Shown here: positions 17,884 through 27,783 of the stretch, one piece after another | Layout of the letters: every line of letters starts with the position of its first letter | Position numbering within the stretch: position 1 is the stretch's first letter | Assembly (NCBI RefSeq): GCF_026319365.1 | Contig: NZ_JAPDMS010000001.1 | Span: 1,327,757-1,391,756, forward strand | Direction: 5' to 3' | Source of the DNA: Methylophaga sp. OBS1 | GTDB lineage: Bacteria; Pseudomonadota; Gammaproteobacteria; Nitrosococcales; Methylophagaceae | Length of the DNA: 64,000 nucleotides | Position numbers and translations under genes: made by a program | Notes under the pieces: model-generated | The model's input: only the letters and a program-made list of their open reading frames with translations | The model's database searches: none | Told to the model about the DNA's origin: nothing

Positions 17884-19191
17884 TCACTCAATCGCCTGGC
17901 GCTGGACTATCTCATCCAGCATCCTGCCGATGGCACCAGTCAGTAAACTTAAATCAGCCGCATCGATGATATAAGGCGGCATGATGTAAATCATCGTTCT
18001 GAATGGTCGGATCCAGACGCCCTGGTCAACAATAAAGCCCGGTAACCAGTCCATACAATCATCCAACGGCCGGTTCAAATCCACAACACCGATGGCGCCT
18101 TTGACTCTGACCTCATTGACTATCTGGTGTGATTGATAGGGCATTAATTCATTCCGAAGCTGCATTTCGATGCGGGAGACATTACCCTGCCAGTCTGATT
18201 CCATCAGCACATCAATGCTTTCGGCAGCCACGCGGCAAGCCAGGGGATTGCCCATGAAGGTCGGGCCATGCATCAGTACACCGCTGCCATCCGCGGAAAT
18301 GCCCTCTGCGACTTTTCGATTACACAGCGTGGCTGCCAGCGTCATATAACCACCGGTCAAGGCTTTCCCCAGACACAGAATATCCGGCACGATGCCGGCC
18401 TGTTCATAGGCAAACAACGATCCGGTACGACCAAAGCCGGTCGCGATTTCATCAAAGATCAGCAACACGCCGTATTCATCGCACAATGTCCGGACCTGCC
18501 TCAGGTATTCGGGGCAATACATCCTCATACCACCGGCACCCTGTACCAGCGGCTCCAGAATGACCGCTGCGAGCTCATGATGGTGTTCGCGGATTAAGCG
18601 TCTGAACTCGGCGATATGGCTGTCATCCCAGTCCTCATCTCGCTGGCAGGAAGGGGCCGGTGCGAAAATATGTTTTGGCAGGACCTGCTCGAACATCGAA
18701 TGCATGCCATTGACCGGGTCACACACCGACATCGCACCGAAAGTATCGCCGTGGTAACCGTTGCGGACTGACATCAGACGCTGTTTGCGTGGCTGACCCT
18801 GGGCAAACCAGTGCTGAATGGACATTTTTATTGCAACTTCCACCGAGACCGAACCGGAATCAGCCAGAAACACGTACTGCAGACTGTCATCGGTGATGTC
18901 GATAAGTTTACGGGCGAGATTCACTGCCGGTTCATGAGTCAGACCGCCGAACATCACATGCGACATCTTATCCAGTTGCGATTTTGCAGCCTCATTCAAA
19001 CGTGGATGATTATAACCATGAATGGCTGACCACCATGAGGACATACCATCAACCACATGACGACCATCGCTGAGTCTCAATCTGACCCCGTCGGCAGACT
19101 GCACTTCATGTAATAGCGGGGGATTGGCCACGCTGGTATAGGGATGCCAGATATGAGCGGCATCAAACTCGAGATTCGCTGTTTTTTCCAT
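17884..19191 (-). CDS. bioA: adenosylmethionine-8-amino-7-oxononanoate aminotransferase
   Basis: A PLP-dependent class III aminotransferase of 435 residues that makes 7,8-diaminononanoate in biotin synthesis, with S-adenosylmethionine as amino donor. It has HIWHPYTS at the N-terminus, the BioA-specific GMSSWWSAIHGYNHP, IFDEIATGFGRTG and the PLP lysine Lys276 in LGKALTGGY. The ATG at 19191 is chosen because it gives the usual MEK...WHPYTS start; a TTG 36 bp further upstream is possible. No other bio gene is in the window. Confidence 0.96.
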   Translation of the reverse strand: MEKTANLEFDAAHIWHPYTSVANPPLLHEVQSADGVRLRLSDGRHVVDGMSSWWSAIHGYNHPRLNEAAKSQLDKMSHVMFGGLTHEPAVNLARKLIDITDDSLQYVFLADSGSVSVEVAIKMSIQHWFAQGQPRKQRLMSVRNGYHGDTFGAMSVCDPVNGMHSMFEQVLPKHIFAPAPSCQRDEDWDDSHIAEFRRLIREHHHELAAVILEPLVQGAGGMRMYCPEYLRQVRTLCDEYGVLLIFDEIATGFGRTGSLFAYEQAGIVPDILCLGKALTGGYMTLAATLCNRKVAEGISADGSGVLMHGPTFMGNPLACRVAAESIDVLMESDWQGNVSRIEMQLRNELMPYQSHQIVNEVRVKGAIGVVDLNRPLDDCMDWLPGFIVDQGVWIRPFRTMIYIMPPYIIDAADLSLLTGAIGRMLDEIVQRQAIE

Positions 19192-19299
19192 CCGCAGATC
19201 ATAGCAGTAGTCACAAGCCGGCCCCAATTTTTACAAACTTGGCTTATCGCTTCAGCCTGCTATAAGCTAGAGTCAGGATAGCAATCTAAGGCATCTCTC

Positions 19300-20727
19300 A
19301 TGGGCCAGGAAATTGCCGGCGTCAGCTTCACTGCGAAGGATTTCGAGCGCTTCAGCGAGCATCTCCGTGACGAGACCTTACGTTTGCAGCATTTAATCAG
19401 CGATGCTCTGCAGCTCCACGAAACCCGCTATGCCGGCATCGAACTGGAGGCCTGGCTGGTTGATAAAACCATGCGGCCTGCCCCGATCAATGACGCCTTT
19501 CTCAAACTGCTCAATGACCCACTTGCCAACGCTGAACTCGCTAAGTTCAATATTGAGTTCAATACCGAGCCGGTCCCCCTGACCGGTGATACCCTGAGCC
19601 AGTTGCATCGTCAACTGCAAAACGCCTGGTCCAATGCCAGCCAGCAGGCGCAGCGGCTGGACAGTGAATTAATGATGACAGGTATTCTGCCGACGCTGCT
19701 GCAGGATGATCTGAATGTCTTCAATATGTCGGATATGAACCGATATCGTGCTCTTAATGAGCAGATTCTGGCTGCCCGCGGCAAACCGGTAAAGCTGGAT
19801 ATCAGTGGTGAGGAGCATCTCAAACTTACCCATCACGATGTCATGTTGGAATCGGCAGCGACTTCTCTGCAGTTACATACCCAGGTGCCGGTCAACATTG
19901 CGCACCATTTTTATAATGCCTCCCTGATAGCCTCGGCACCGATGGTAGCGGTTTGTGCCAACTCTCCTTTCCTGTTTGGGCACAGCCTGTGGCAGGAAAC
20001 CCGCATCCCGCTGTTTGAACAGGCCATTGAAGCCGGTGGTTTCGCCGGTGCGGCACATGGACCGGTGAAACGGGTCAGTTTCGGCAGTGATTATGCCCGT
20101 CACTCTATCTTCGAATGTTTTGAAGAAAATCTCGAACATTACCCGGTGCTATTACCTGTCGATCTGGGCGAAGCCAGTGACCAGCTTGAACACCTGCGGC
20201 TGCATAACGGCACTATCTGGCGTTGGAACCGGCCATTAATCGGCTTTATCGGCGCCAAACCGCATATCCGTATCGAACACCGCACACCGGCAGCGGGCCC
20301 TACCATCACAGATATGCTGGCTAATGCCGCCTTTTATTACGGACTCACACATGCCTTATGTGACCGCATCATTGCTTACGGCACTGAGCTCGCCTTTGCC
20401 GATGCCCGGGATAATTTCTACAAAGCGGCCCGTTATGGCCTCGACACAGCGATAGTAGACCTTGATGGCTCACACCAGCCCTTAAAGCAGTTTATTCTGA
20501 ACACCTGCCTGCCGTTGGCGGAACAAGGACTGGATAAGCTCGGTATCAAAAGCGGTGATCGTGATAAATACCTCAAAATCATTGCTGACAGAGTCGAACG
20601 GCATCAAACTGGCAGTGACTGGCAACGGGCTTTTATTGCTAAATATGGTAAAGACTTCAGCAGAATGAGCCGGTATTACCTGCATCATCAGCAAGAGGGC
20701 GAGGTGGTAAGCCAATGGCCGATTTGA
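19300..20727 (+). CDS. glutamate-cysteine ligase family protein
   Basis: A 475-residue protein of the glutamate-cysteine ligase (GCS2-like) family, which ATP-dependently joins glutamate to cysteine in the first step of glutathione synthesis. Family-like segments are YAGIELEAWLVD near residue 47, KFNIEFNTEPVPL, SATSLQLHTQVP near residue 190 and HIRIEHRTPAAGPT. It overlaps the next gene by 13 bp, so the two are coupled. A different carboxylate-amine ligase activity is possible, because this family is broad and its partner here is an aspartoacylase-type hydrolase. Confidence 0.68.
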   Translation: MGQEIAGVSFTAKDFERFSEHLRDETLRLQHLISDALQLHETRYAGIELEAWLVDKTMRPAPINDAFLKLLNDPLANAELAKFNIEFNTEPVPLTGDTLSQLHRQLQNAWSNASQQAQRLDSELMMTGILPTLLQDDLNVFNMSDMNRYRALNEQILAARGKPVKLDISGEEHLKLTHHDVMLESAATSLQLHTQVPVNIAHHFYNASLIASAPMVAVCANSPFLFGHSLWQETRIPLFEQAIEAGGFAGAAHGPVKRVSFGSDYARHSIFECFEENLEHYPVLLPVDLGEASDQLEHLRLHNGTIWRWNRPLIGFIGAKPHIRIEHRTPAAGPTITDMLANAAFYYGLTHALCDRIIAYGTELAFADARDNFYKAARYGLDTAIVDLDGSHQPLKQFILNTCLPLAEQGLDKLGIKSGDRDKYLKIIADRVERHQTGSDWQRAFIAKYGKDFSRMSRYYLHHQQEGEVVSQWPI

Positions 20728-21740
20728 AACAAGACATACTGCAGCAACTCGACTCTATCCCTGACGGTCTGCTGGAAAGCAGTGCCCGTGATTTACATAA
20801 GGTGCTAAGCCGCCCCACCCTGCTGCACCTTAAGGGTAAGCAAAATAACACCCTGTTTCTGTCGGTCATGCTGCATGGCAATGAAACGACCGGTCTGCTC
20901 GCCGTGCAGCAACTACTGAAGAAATATCAGTCACGCATGCTGCCGCGTAATTTGTCTATCTTTTTCGGTAATGTCGAGGCAGCACGTGACGGCCTGCGCC
21001 GTCTTGATGACCAGGCTGACTTCAACCGTATCTGGCCCGGCACCGAGTATTCCCTCTGCCCGGAAACAGATATGGCTCAGACTATTGTTAACACCATGGC
21101 GAACCGCAATCTGTTTGCAAGTATCGACATCCATAACAATACCGGTCTCAACCCACACTATGCCTGCATCAATAAACTGGAGCCTGCCTATCAGCAACTG
21201 GCGACTCTGTTCGCCCGCTTCGTGGTTTACTTCACCCGCCCTAAAGGCGTGCAGTCGATGGCTTTTGCCCAGCTGTGTCCGGCCGTAACACTGGAATGTG
21301 GACGGCCTGATCAGACTTATGGTGTCAAACACGCCTACGACTTCATCGACAGTTGTCTGAACCTGAGAGAGTTGCCAAATCATCCGGTTCATCCTCAGGA
21401 TATTGACCTGTTTCATACCGTGGCTCAGGTCAAAGTGCGGCCAGATGTGGATTTTAGTTTTGATAACAGTGAAGTCGACCTTCAGCTGGACCGGGATCTG
21501 GAGAAAATGAATTTCTTTGAAGTCCCTGCCGGCACGGCGCTGGGGCGGGTCAACGCGAATGGATTCTTACCTGTTGAGGCCAGGGATGAAAATGGTGAGG
21601 ATGTCAGCAGCCGCTTTTTTGAAATACATCATGATGAATTGATGTTTAAACGGCCGACCATGCCATCCATGATGACGCTCAATGAGCATGTCATCAAACA
21701 GGACTGTTTGTGTTACCTGATGGAACGATTGCAGGGCTGA
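20715..21740 (+). CDS. succinylglutamate desuccinylase/aspartoacylase-family zinc hydrolase
   Basis: A 341-residue member of the M14-like AstE/AspA family. The zinc-binding motif HGNETTG (His and Glu ligands) is near residue 54, with the third ligand probably in DIHNNTGLNP, and VTLECGRPDQ may carry the general base. These enzymes hydrolyse N-acyl amino acids or amide bonds. It starts inside the end of the glutamate-cysteine ligase-like gene, so the two proteins probably act on the same or linked substrates, perhaps gamma-glutamyl or acyl-amino acid compounds. The actual substrate cannot be told from sequence. Confidence 0.72.
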   Translation: MADLKQDILQQLDSIPDGLLESSARDLHKVLSRPTLLHLKGKQNNTLFLSVMLHGNETTGLLAVQQLLKKYQSRMLPRNLSIFFGNVEAARDGLRRLDDQADFNRIWPGTEYSLCPETDMAQTIVNTMANRNLFASIDIHNNTGLNPHYACINKLEPAYQQLATLFARFVVYFTRPKGVQSMAFAQLCPAVTLECGRPDQTYGVKHAYDFIDSCLNLRELPNHPVHPQDIDLFHTVAQVKVRPDVDFSFDNSEVDLQLDRDLEKMNFFEVPAGTALGRVNANGFLPVEARDENGEDVSSRFFEIHHDELMFKRPTMPSMMTLNEHVIKQDCLCYLMERLQG

Positions 21741-21752
21741 ACGCCCTGCAAT
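21728..21752. terminator. hairpin between convergent genes
   Basis: A perfect 10-bp stem, ATTGCAGGGC and GCCCTGCAAT, with a 5-nt loop. It spans the stop of the plus-strand hydrolase gene and lies just before the stop of iscA on the other strand. On the plus strand it is followed by CAATTATTT, a weak T-tract; it probably ends transcription of the hydrolase gene. Confidence 0.65.
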
Positions 21753-21755
21753 CAA

Positions 21756-22082
21756 TTATTTGGTCACGCTGAAGCTCTCACCGCAACCGCATTCGGAAGT
21801 GACATTGGGGTTGATGAATTTAAAGCTTTGATTAAGCCCTTCGCGGACAAAGTCCAGCTCCATGCCTTCCAGCATGGGCATAGCGTCTTCATTGACCACA
21901 ACTTTGACATCGCCCTGTTCAATGACAACATCATCGCTGGCGACTTCATCAGCATAATCCAAGGCATAGCTGTAGCCCGAACAACCGCTTTTGACCACAC
22001 CGACCCGCAGGCCGACGCCGCCTTCACGTTTGCTCATCATATCGCGGACTCGTTTAATGGCTGACTCAGTTAAGGTAATCAT
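21756..22082 (-). CDS. iscA: A-type iron-sulfur carrier IscA
   Basis: A 108-residue A-type Fe-S carrier. The three conserved cysteines are Cys34 (KSGCSGYSY), Cys98 and Cys100 (SECGCGESF), one lower than in E. coli IscA (35, 99, 101). It accepts or delivers iron-sulfur clusters to target proteins. It follows the cysteine desulfurase gene by 3 bp, in the order iscR-iscS-iscA. SufA or ErpA are close relatives; gene context favours IscA. Confidence 0.9.
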   Translation of the reverse strand: MITLTESAIKRVRDMMSKREGGVGLRVGVVKSGCSGYSYALDYADEVASDDVVIEQGDVKVVVNEDAMPMLEGMELDFVREGLNQSFKFINPNVTSECGCGESFSVTK

Positions 22083-22085
22083 AAT

Positions 22086-23228
22086 TCACCTGTTTAATAA
22101 ATGACTGAAGCGATTTGCTTCTTTTTCCAGCACTTTGGCCAGTTGTTCTATTTCTTCGACAGTATTTTCTGTCGAAACACTCACCCGAACTGCACCCAGT
22201 GCAATTGGATCCGGTATGCCCATCGCGGTCAGCACATGACTTGGTGTTTGTCTGCCTGTACCACAAGCAGAGCCACTGGAGACAGCAAATCCCTGCTTAT
22301 CCAGGGCCATCAGCATCGTATCTGAATCAAAGCCCTGCAGTGCAAAAAAGCAGGTATTAGGCAGCCTTTCGGCTTCACTGGCAAAAATGGTGACGCCCGG
22401 GATTTGTTTCAAGTGTTTCTCAAGCAGTTCCCGCAACTCAATGCAATGCTGCTGGTAATGAGAAAGCTGTGCTTGCACATAATCGGCAGCAGCACCGAAA
22501 CCGACAATGGCAGCTACATTCTCAGTGCCACTGCGTTTATCCTCTTCCTGACCACCGCCTAAAATGTAGCCGGGCCAGTCGAGTTCAGCCGAGACGATTA
22601 ACGCACCGATGCCTTTAGGTCCACCAAATTTATGCGCCGACAGCGTCAGCAGATCGACGCCGGCAGCTTTCATATCAACCGGCAGTTTACCCGCAGCCTG
22701 AACCGCATCGGTCAGTAATGGCACGCCCCTGTCATGACAGACGGCTGCTAGGGCGGGTATATCCTGAATCATGCCGGTTTCATTATTGGCCCACATGACA
22801 GAGACCAGACGGGTGTCTTCATCAATCATCCCGGCCAGTGTGGTCGGGTTGACACGGCCCTGTTCATCGACCGGAATCAGTTCCAGTTCAAAGCCATGAC
22901 GTTGCAGCCGACGAGCGGGTTCCAGCATGGCAGGATGCTCAATGGCGCTGACCAGAATTTTGCCATTGTCAAAGCGCTCTGCCACACCGGCAATGGCCTG
23001 ATTGTTGGCTTCAGTACCTCCACTGGTGAAAATCACCTGCGAGGGTTGGGCGTTAACCAGGCTTGCAACCTGCTGGCGGGCTTTATCAATGGCGGCCTGG
23101 GCATAACGGCCAAAGCGGTGACTGCTGGACGGGTTGCCCTGCTGTTGCTGCAGATAAGGCAGCATAGCATCGAGCACGCCCGGCGCCAGCCCTGCCCCGG
23201 CATTATTGTCGAGATAGGTAAATGACAT
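22086..23228 (-). CDS. iscS: cysteine desulfurase (IscS/NifS type)
   Basis: A PLP enzyme of 380 residues that takes sulfur from cysteine for Fe-S cluster assembly and tRNA thiolation. It shows YLDNNAGAG at the start, FTSGGTEANNQAI, the PLP lysine Lys200 in SAHKFGGPKG, and the persulfide cysteine Cys322 in SSGSACGTG. ATG 23228 fits the usual N-terminus; an in-frame extension to 23348 overlaps iscR and has no family match. It is shorter than E. coli IscS (404) and begins with DNNAGAG where most have DNxATT, so it may belong to a divergent NifS-like branch. No iscU follows it. Confidence 0.9.
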   Translation of the reverse strand: MSFTYLDNNAGAGLAPGVLDAMLPYLQQQQGNPSSSHRFGRYAQAAIDKARQQVASLVNAQPSQVIFTSGGTEANNQAIAGVAERFDNGKILVSAIEHPAMLEPARRLQRHGFELELIPVDEQGRVNPTTLAGMIDEDTRLVSVMWANNETGMIQDIPALAAVCHDRGVPLLTDAVQAAGKLPVDMKAAGVDLLTLSAHKFGGPKGIGALIVSAELDWPGYILGGGQEEDKRSGTENVAAIVGFGAAADYVQAQLSHYQQHCIELRELLEKHLKQIPGVTIFASEAERLPNTCFFALQGFDSDTMLMALDKQGFAVSSGSACGTGRQTPSHVLTAMGIPDPIALGAVRVSVSTENTVEEIEQLAKVLEKEANRFSHLLNR

Positions 23229-23241
23229 CGTTGAGACCTGC

Positions 23242-23688
23242 TTAGACGACGTCGAATTGAATGACTTTTTCGCCGCTGCGTTTCTTTTCGTAGTTACTGA
23301 CAACCTGGGCCAAGGTGATACCGTCGAGGTAGACCCGAATCTGGTCACTCAGACTTTGCCACAGCTCATGGCTCAGACACTGTTCTTCACCGTGGCAATT
23401 CTGACGACCTTCACATTGGGTAGTATCGACTTTTTCATCGACCGCTGAAATGACATCAAGCACGGTAATGTTATCCGCCGCCCGGCTGAGACGGTAACCA
23501 CCGCCCGGCCCACGCGAACTGCTGACCAGGCCCTGTTTTCGCAGCCGCGCGAATAATTGCTCAAGGTAGGACAGAGAAATGCCCTGACGCTCGGAAATAT
23601 CTGCCAGGGTAATCGCACCCACGCCATAGTTGAGGCTAAGGTCCAGCATGGCAGTGACTGCATAGCGCCCTTTGGTGGTCAAACGCAT
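23242..23688 (-). CDS. iscR: Rrf2-family Fe-S regulator IscR
   Basis: A 148-residue winged-helix regulator. The DNA-binding part is [17 protein letters not shown] with the wing GPGGGYRL. Cluster ligands Cys92, Cys98, Cys104 and His107 ([17 protein letters not shown]) have the same numbers as in E. coli IscR, so it most likely senses [2Fe-2S] status. It starts the iscR-iscS-iscA run and probably represses it when clusters are plentiful. It lies about 50 bp downstream of cysE on the same strand. Confidence 0.94.
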   Translation of the reverse strand: MRLTTKGRYAVTAMLDLSLNYGVGAITLADISERQGISLSYLEQLFARLRKQGLVSSSRGPGGGYRLSRAADNITVLDVISAVDEKVDTTQCEGRQNCHGEEQCLSHELWQSLSDQIRVYLDGITLAQVVSNYEKKRSGEKVIQFDVV

Positions 23689-23738
23689 GTTTCAATCCAG
23701 ATAAAAATCAATCTATTAAGTGTACATGCCTGACTGTT

Positions 23739-24536
23739 TTAGTCAACTTTTGAATCGTCATTCTCTTTGGAGATATCGCAGTTGTCCAGCTCAGGCATAT
23801 CGACGTCTTCCGGCAATTCGCCGCCCAGGCGATGGATGGTTTCACGTAGTGATTCGACACGCTTATCCATGGCCTGTATATGTTCAATCAGACCATGAAT
23901 CGCGGTCGCGACCGGGTCCTGACTTTTGCTGGAGGTGCCATAAGCATCAAAGCCGACAGACTGAGCCAGTTTTTGCTGTTGTCTCTCATCTTCTGTCATC
24001 TGAGATTTAGCTCTGACAATCCGGCCCGGCACGCCGACCACCGTCTCGCCCTCCGCCACATCTTTGACGACCACCGCGTTGGAACCAATACGTGCTCCAT
24101 CATGCAGTTTAATTGGCCCCAGCACCTTCGCTCCGGCACCGACGACCACATCGTTACCCAATGTCGGGTGACGCTTGCCCTCTTTCCAGGAGGTCCCGCC
24201 CAGGGTCACACCATGGTAAAGCGTGCAGTCATCACCAATTTCGGCCGTTTCGCCAATCACCACGCCCATACCATGGTCGATGAAAAAACGACGACCGATT
24301 TTGGCACCGGGGTGGATCTCGATACCGGTAATCCAGCGGGCGATAGTGGAAATAAATTTGGCCAGCCATTTCCAGTTTTTGCGCCACAGGAAATGGTTGA
24401 TACGATGCAATTGCACCGCATGGACACCTGGATAAGTAGTGACAATCTCAAATACGTTACGCGCAGCCGGATCACGTTCAAAAACGCAGTTGATGTCTTC
24501 CTTGATACGTTGCCAGCGGCTAATTTCTTCACTCAT
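23739..24536 (-). CDS. cysE: serine O-acetyltransferase
   Basis: A left-handed beta-helix acetyltransferase of 265 residues. It makes O-acetylserine from serine and acetyl-CoA, the carbon skeleton for cysteine. It has the region [19 protein letters not shown], the active-site stretch [21 protein letters not shown] and VTLGGTSW. It overlaps trmJ by 8 bp and is followed by iscR, so cysteine supply and cysteine desulfuration are neighbours. The C-terminal tail is longer than needed for catalysis and rich in acidic residues ([19 protein letters not shown]). Confidence 0.95.
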   Translation of the reverse strand: MSEEISRWQRIKEDINCVFERDPAARNVFEIVTTYPGVHAVQLHRINHFLWRKNWKWLAKFISTIARWITGIEIHPGAKIGRRFFIDHGMGVVIGETAEIGDDCTLYHGVTLGGTSWKEGKRHPTLGNDVVVGAGAKVLGPIKLHDGARIGSNAVVVKDVAEGETVVGVPGRIVRAKSQMTEDERQQQKLAQSVGFDAYGTSSKSQDPVATAIHGLIEHIQAMDKRVESLRETIHRLGGELPEDVDMPELDNCDISKENDDSKVD

Positions 24537-25266
24537 CTATTTTCCTCGCTTTAGTCTCAGCGGCGCGCAAAATCCCATGCATGATATGCAGTTCGTTACG
24601 ATCCAGATCGGCACGATTAAATAATCGGCGGATACGACGCATCAGATAACGCGGATTGTCCGGGTCCAGAAAGCCGATAGTCGACAGAGAACGCTCGAAA
24701 TGAGCGTATAAATGAGACAAATCGTCGGCAGTAATGGCTTCCCGCTCTTCTCCTATTCTGCCGAAATCAATCACAGGTTTAAAACTCATTCTTAATTCAT
24801 AGGCCACAACCTGGACCGCCGCAGCCAGATTCAGCGAACTGTAATCGGGGTTAGCCGGGATATTAACCAGATACTGGCAACGATCCAGTTCATCATTGGA
24901 CAGGCCCGAATGTTCACGGCCAAACACGATAGCAACCTGGGTATCATCATCAAACTTCTCCAGTTGCTCCACCGCCTGGCGTGGGTTCATCACCGGCACA
25001 TGCAGGTGGCGCAGACGTGCACTCAAAGCAAAGGCATAGTGGCAACCGGATAAAGCCGATTCCAGGCTGTCATGCACCACGGCTTTGTGCAGTACATCAT
25101 CAGCGCCGGAAGCCCGTGCAGTCGCTTCTGCACTGGGATAAATCTTGGGTGAGACCAGATGCAGATTGCTGATCCCCATGGTTTTCATCGCCCGCGCGGC
25201 AGCACCGATATTGCCCGGGTGCGTTGTGCCAACCAGCACAAAGCGAATATTGTCCAGTGAGGTCAT
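24529..25266 (-). CDS. trmJ: tRNA (cytidine/uridine-2'-O-)-methyltransferase TrmJ
   Basis: A SPOUT-family RNA methyltransferase of 245 residues (E. coli TrmJ 246) that methylates the ribose at position 32 of tRNAs. It shows [23 protein letters not shown] at the N-terminus, split as motif 1 residues [12 protein letters not shown], then [15 protein letters not shown] and the knot motif [17 protein letters not shown]. It overlaps queA by 4 bp and cysE by 8 bp, making a compact queA-trmJ-cysE run. Confidence 0.93.
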   Translation of the reverse strand: MTSLDNIRFVLVGTTHPGNIGAAARAMKTMGISNLHLVSPKIYPSAEATARASGADDVLHKAVVHDSLESALSGCHYAFALSARLRHLHVPVMNPRQAVEQLEKFDDDTQVAIVFGREHSGLSNDELDRCQYLVNIPANPDYSSLNLAAAVQVVAYELRMSFKPVIDFGRIGEEREAITADDLSHLYAHFERSLSTIGFLDPDNPRYLMRRIRRLFNRADLDRNELHIMHGILRAAETKARKIDE

Positions 25267-26294
25267 CCTTTGTTCCTTGTAATAAACATGGCATCACCAT
25301 AGCTGAAGAAACGGTAACGCTTTTCGATCGCATGCTGGTAGGCATTAAGAATGTGCTCACGACCCGCGAAGGCAGATACCAGCATGAGCAGCGTCGACTC
25401 GGATAGGTGGAAATTGGTCACCATGGCGTCGACGCTGCTGAACTCATAACCAGGGTAAATAAAAATGTCTGTTTCACCTTCAAAAGGCGCGATTTCTCCA
25501 TTCTGAGAGGCACTCTCCAGCGCACGTACGCTGGTGGTGCCGACGGCAATCACGCGGCCGCCACGGGCTCGGGTTGCTTTGACCTGGTTGCAGACCTGCT
25601 CGCTGACCTCGATCACTTCGCTGTGCATCTGATGCGAGCGAATATCTTCAACCCGCACCGGCTGGAAAGTGCCGGCGCCAACATGCAGGGTCAAAGCCGC
25701 AGTCTCAATACCGGCCTGCTTGAGTCGTTCCAGCATCGCTTCATCAAAATGCAGACCGGCTGTGGGTGCGGCAACTGCGCCGGTGTTCTGAGCATAAACT
25801 GTCTGATAGCGCTCCAGATCCGCTCTATCGACTTCGCGCTCAATATAAGGGGGCAGAGGTAACCGGCCAATCGCCTCAAGCGTCTCAACAACCGACTGGC
25901 TGTCGATAAAGCGAAGTTCAAACAGCGCATCATGTCTACCGAGGACTTCGACCTCCAGTTGCCCCTCCAGCAGTAGTTTACGGCCGGTAGTTGGCGATTT
26001 ACTGCTGCGCACATGGGCCAGCACCCGTTCGTTGTCCAGCACGCGCTCCACCAGCACCTCGACTTTGCCGCCACTGTCTTTTTGGCCTAACAGGCGAGCT
26101 GGCATCACGCGGGTATTGTTGAATACCAGCAAGTCATCGGGGTTCAGCAAACGCAGTAAATCAGTAAATTGCAGATCCTGCAGCGTTCCGTCAGACCCAT
26201 TCAAGGCCAGCAAACGGCTGGCGCTGCGCTGTTCTGAGGGGTATTGGGCTATCAGTTCTTCTGGCAGGTCAAATCGGAAGTCACTCGTTTTCAT
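25263..26294 (-). CDS. queA: S-adenosylmethionine:tRNA ribosyltransferase-isomerase
   Basis: A 343-residue enzyme (E. coli 356) that forms epoxyqueuosine at the tRNA wobble position by transferring the ribosyl part of S-adenosylmethionine. It starts [19 protein letters not shown], the family signature, and has [37 protein letters not shown] and [22 protein letters not shown] 26294 is chosen because the family begins with this motif; 16 further in-frame residues upstream are not conserved. It is followed by trmJ, also a tRNA-modification gene. Confidence 0.96.
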   Translation of the reverse strand: MKTSDFRFDLPEELIAQYPSEQRSASRLLALNGSDGTLQDLQFTDLLRLLNPDDLLVFNNTRVMPARLLGQKDSGGKVEVLVERVLDNERVLAHVRSSKSPTTGRKLLLEGQLEVEVLGRHDALFELRFIDSQSVVETLEAIGRLPLPPYIEREVDRADLERYQTVYAQNTGAVAAPTAGLHFDEAMLERLKQAGIETAALTLHVGAGTFQPVRVEDIRSHQMHSEVIEVSEQVCNQVKATRARGGRVIAVGTTSVRALESASQNGEIAPFEGETDIFIYPGYEFSSVDAMVTNFHLSESTLLMLVSAFAGREHILNAYQHAIEKRYRFFSYGDAMFITRNKG

Positions 26295-26422
26295 GGACGC
26301 GATCATAGCAGAATGCACAGCCTGACTTGCCATCAAAATCAAGCTGTGACTGAAAATGCCGGCTGAATAGTTGCCGTCAGAAGCGTGTCAGCAGGATGTA
26401 AGTTTGAAGCAATGCTGAAGAG

Positions 26423-27289
26423 CTAGGGCATAAAAACATTAAGACGCTGTTGAATAAGCGCTTCGTTGTCGAGCAATTTTTCCACCTGCCTGTCGTCCAA
26501 ACCCAGCAATTCCAGAGCTTCCAATTCCATCAGACTCTCTTTGTCATCATCTGCTGCTATATCAAGCATATAGGTAGCAAAACGAGAGCCGGCATGGACC
26601 GCTGCCGCAATTTTGGCTGATTCATTACCGGCATCCAGTTGCTCATAGGGCTTAATCGAATCCCTCACCTGAGCCGGCATGCCCCAGCGGGTGACCACCA
26701 GCTCCGTCACCGGCTGACAGTATTTGTTTTCAAGCCGGTAAACCGTCTCCGGCATCAGACTGCTGTCCTGTTGCCTGGCTAGCTCCAGCACGGTCTGCAA
26801 CACTGCCGGACGGCCTATCGAATGTAATAGACCCGCTAAAAACGCTGCTTCCGTGTTCACGTTCGCTGCTTTAGCAATCTCTTTGGACCAGAGTGATGTC
26901 GCCATCGCGTGTTGCCAGTTAAATTCGACATAATCTTCATAACCAGGCGTATTAAACAGCTTTGCACTCAGCGCAGCGGTTAACGCGATCTCGCTCATCA
27001 CATTCATACCTAATCGTGCGACTGCCTGTTGCAGTGATACCAGGTTGGCCAGTGGCGTATAGGCCACCGAGTTTGCGATCCGCATGACATGGCCTGCCAA
27101 TGACTGGTCGCGCTCTATCAGTGTTGCCATTTGTGCCGCACTGGCTTCGGGGTCCTGGGCCAGAGATAAGGCCTGACCGGCTACCTCAGGTAGCATCGGG
27201 ACCTCAACGAAACCTTCAAATATGGCCTGCTGTAATGACTCTTCAAGAATCTCAGAGTCCGTCTGTGTGGCTGCCAAGTCTTTGTCCAT
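26423..27289 (-). CDS. HDOD-domain signalling protein
   Basis: A 288-residue protein whose residues about 30-230 form an HDOD domain (LPEVAGQALSLAQDPEAS, SLAGHVMRIANSVAY, AVARLGMNVMSEIAL, AFLAGLLHSIGRPAV). HDOD proteins relate to HD phosphohydrolases but usually lack the metal-binding pair, and here the motif position reads LLHSIG instead of HD. They work in regulation, often with second messengers or two-component systems. It stands alone between queA and tRNA-Leu. Confidence 0.85.
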   Translation of the reverse strand: MDKDLAATQTDSEILEESLQQAIFEGFVEVPMLPEVAGQALSLAQDPEASAAQMATLIERDQSLAGHVMRIANSVAYTPLANLVSLQQAVARLGMNVMSEIALTAALSAKLFNTPGYEDYVEFNWQHAMATSLWSKEIAKAANVNTEAAFLAGLLHSIGRPAVLQTVLELARQQDSSLMPETVYRLENKYCQPVTELVVTRWGMPAQVRDSIKPYEQLDAGNESAKIAAAVHAGSRFATYMLDIAADDDKESLMELEALELLGLDDRQVEKLLDNEALIQQRLNVFMP

Positions 27290-27403
27290 GGAACGACCTT
27301 AAATTCGATTTCGACGTTAAAGACCGAGTTTCGCCTGTCCTCTGTATTGCGGTCAAGCCATATCCTGATAAAAGGTGATAAAGGTCACAGGCTAAATTAA
27401 GGC

Positions 27404-27432
27404 TTCACTTAGGTGACCGTAGTCGTTATAAT
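27404..27432 (+). promoter_or_regulatory. promoter of tRNA-Leu
   Basis: A -35-like TTCACT at 27404-27409 and a perfect -10 TATAAT at 27427-27432, 17 bp apart. The tRNA begins 14 bp downstream. A GC-rich stretch (GCGGCC) follows the -10 box, the kind of discriminator seen at growth-rate-controlled stable RNA promoters. Confidence 0.75.
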
Positions 27433-27446
27433 TTGCGGCCTTGGTT

Positions 27447-27531
27447 GCCGGGGTGGCGGAATTGGTAGACGCGCCGGATTCAAAATCCGGTTTCTTCGGA
27501 AGTGTGGGTTCGATTCCCACCCTCGGTACCA
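27447..27531 (+). tRNA. tRNA-Leu (anticodon CAA)
   Basis: An 85-nt tRNA with encoded CCA. The acceptor stem pairs GCCGGGG with CCTCGGT. The anticodon stem CCGGA/TCCGG closes a 7-nt loop with anticodon CAA, which reads UUG leucine codons. A long variable arm (TTTCTTCGGAAG) marks a class II tRNA, and the T arm is GTGGGTTCGATTCCCAC. It borders an accessory island on its 3' side. Confidence 0.97.
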
Positions 27532-27783
27532 ACACTTTTACCTGCAACAATTCCCCTTCAATATCATAATGTTACCCGATAAGCGTTCTTGACGTGTGGA
27601 CGACGCTTGTGGACGACTTTTTCATTCATCTCTGAGTTTATTACTAGTCTTCTGTATTTTCAGCGTCTAAGACTAAGCCGCGCCCCACGAGGCTAGTACT
27701 ATTGACTATTTTGTATTGATTGTTCTCTTTATGTATTTAGTCTATGGTGGAAGCTGTGATTATTGGTGGCATGGAGATAGGAA

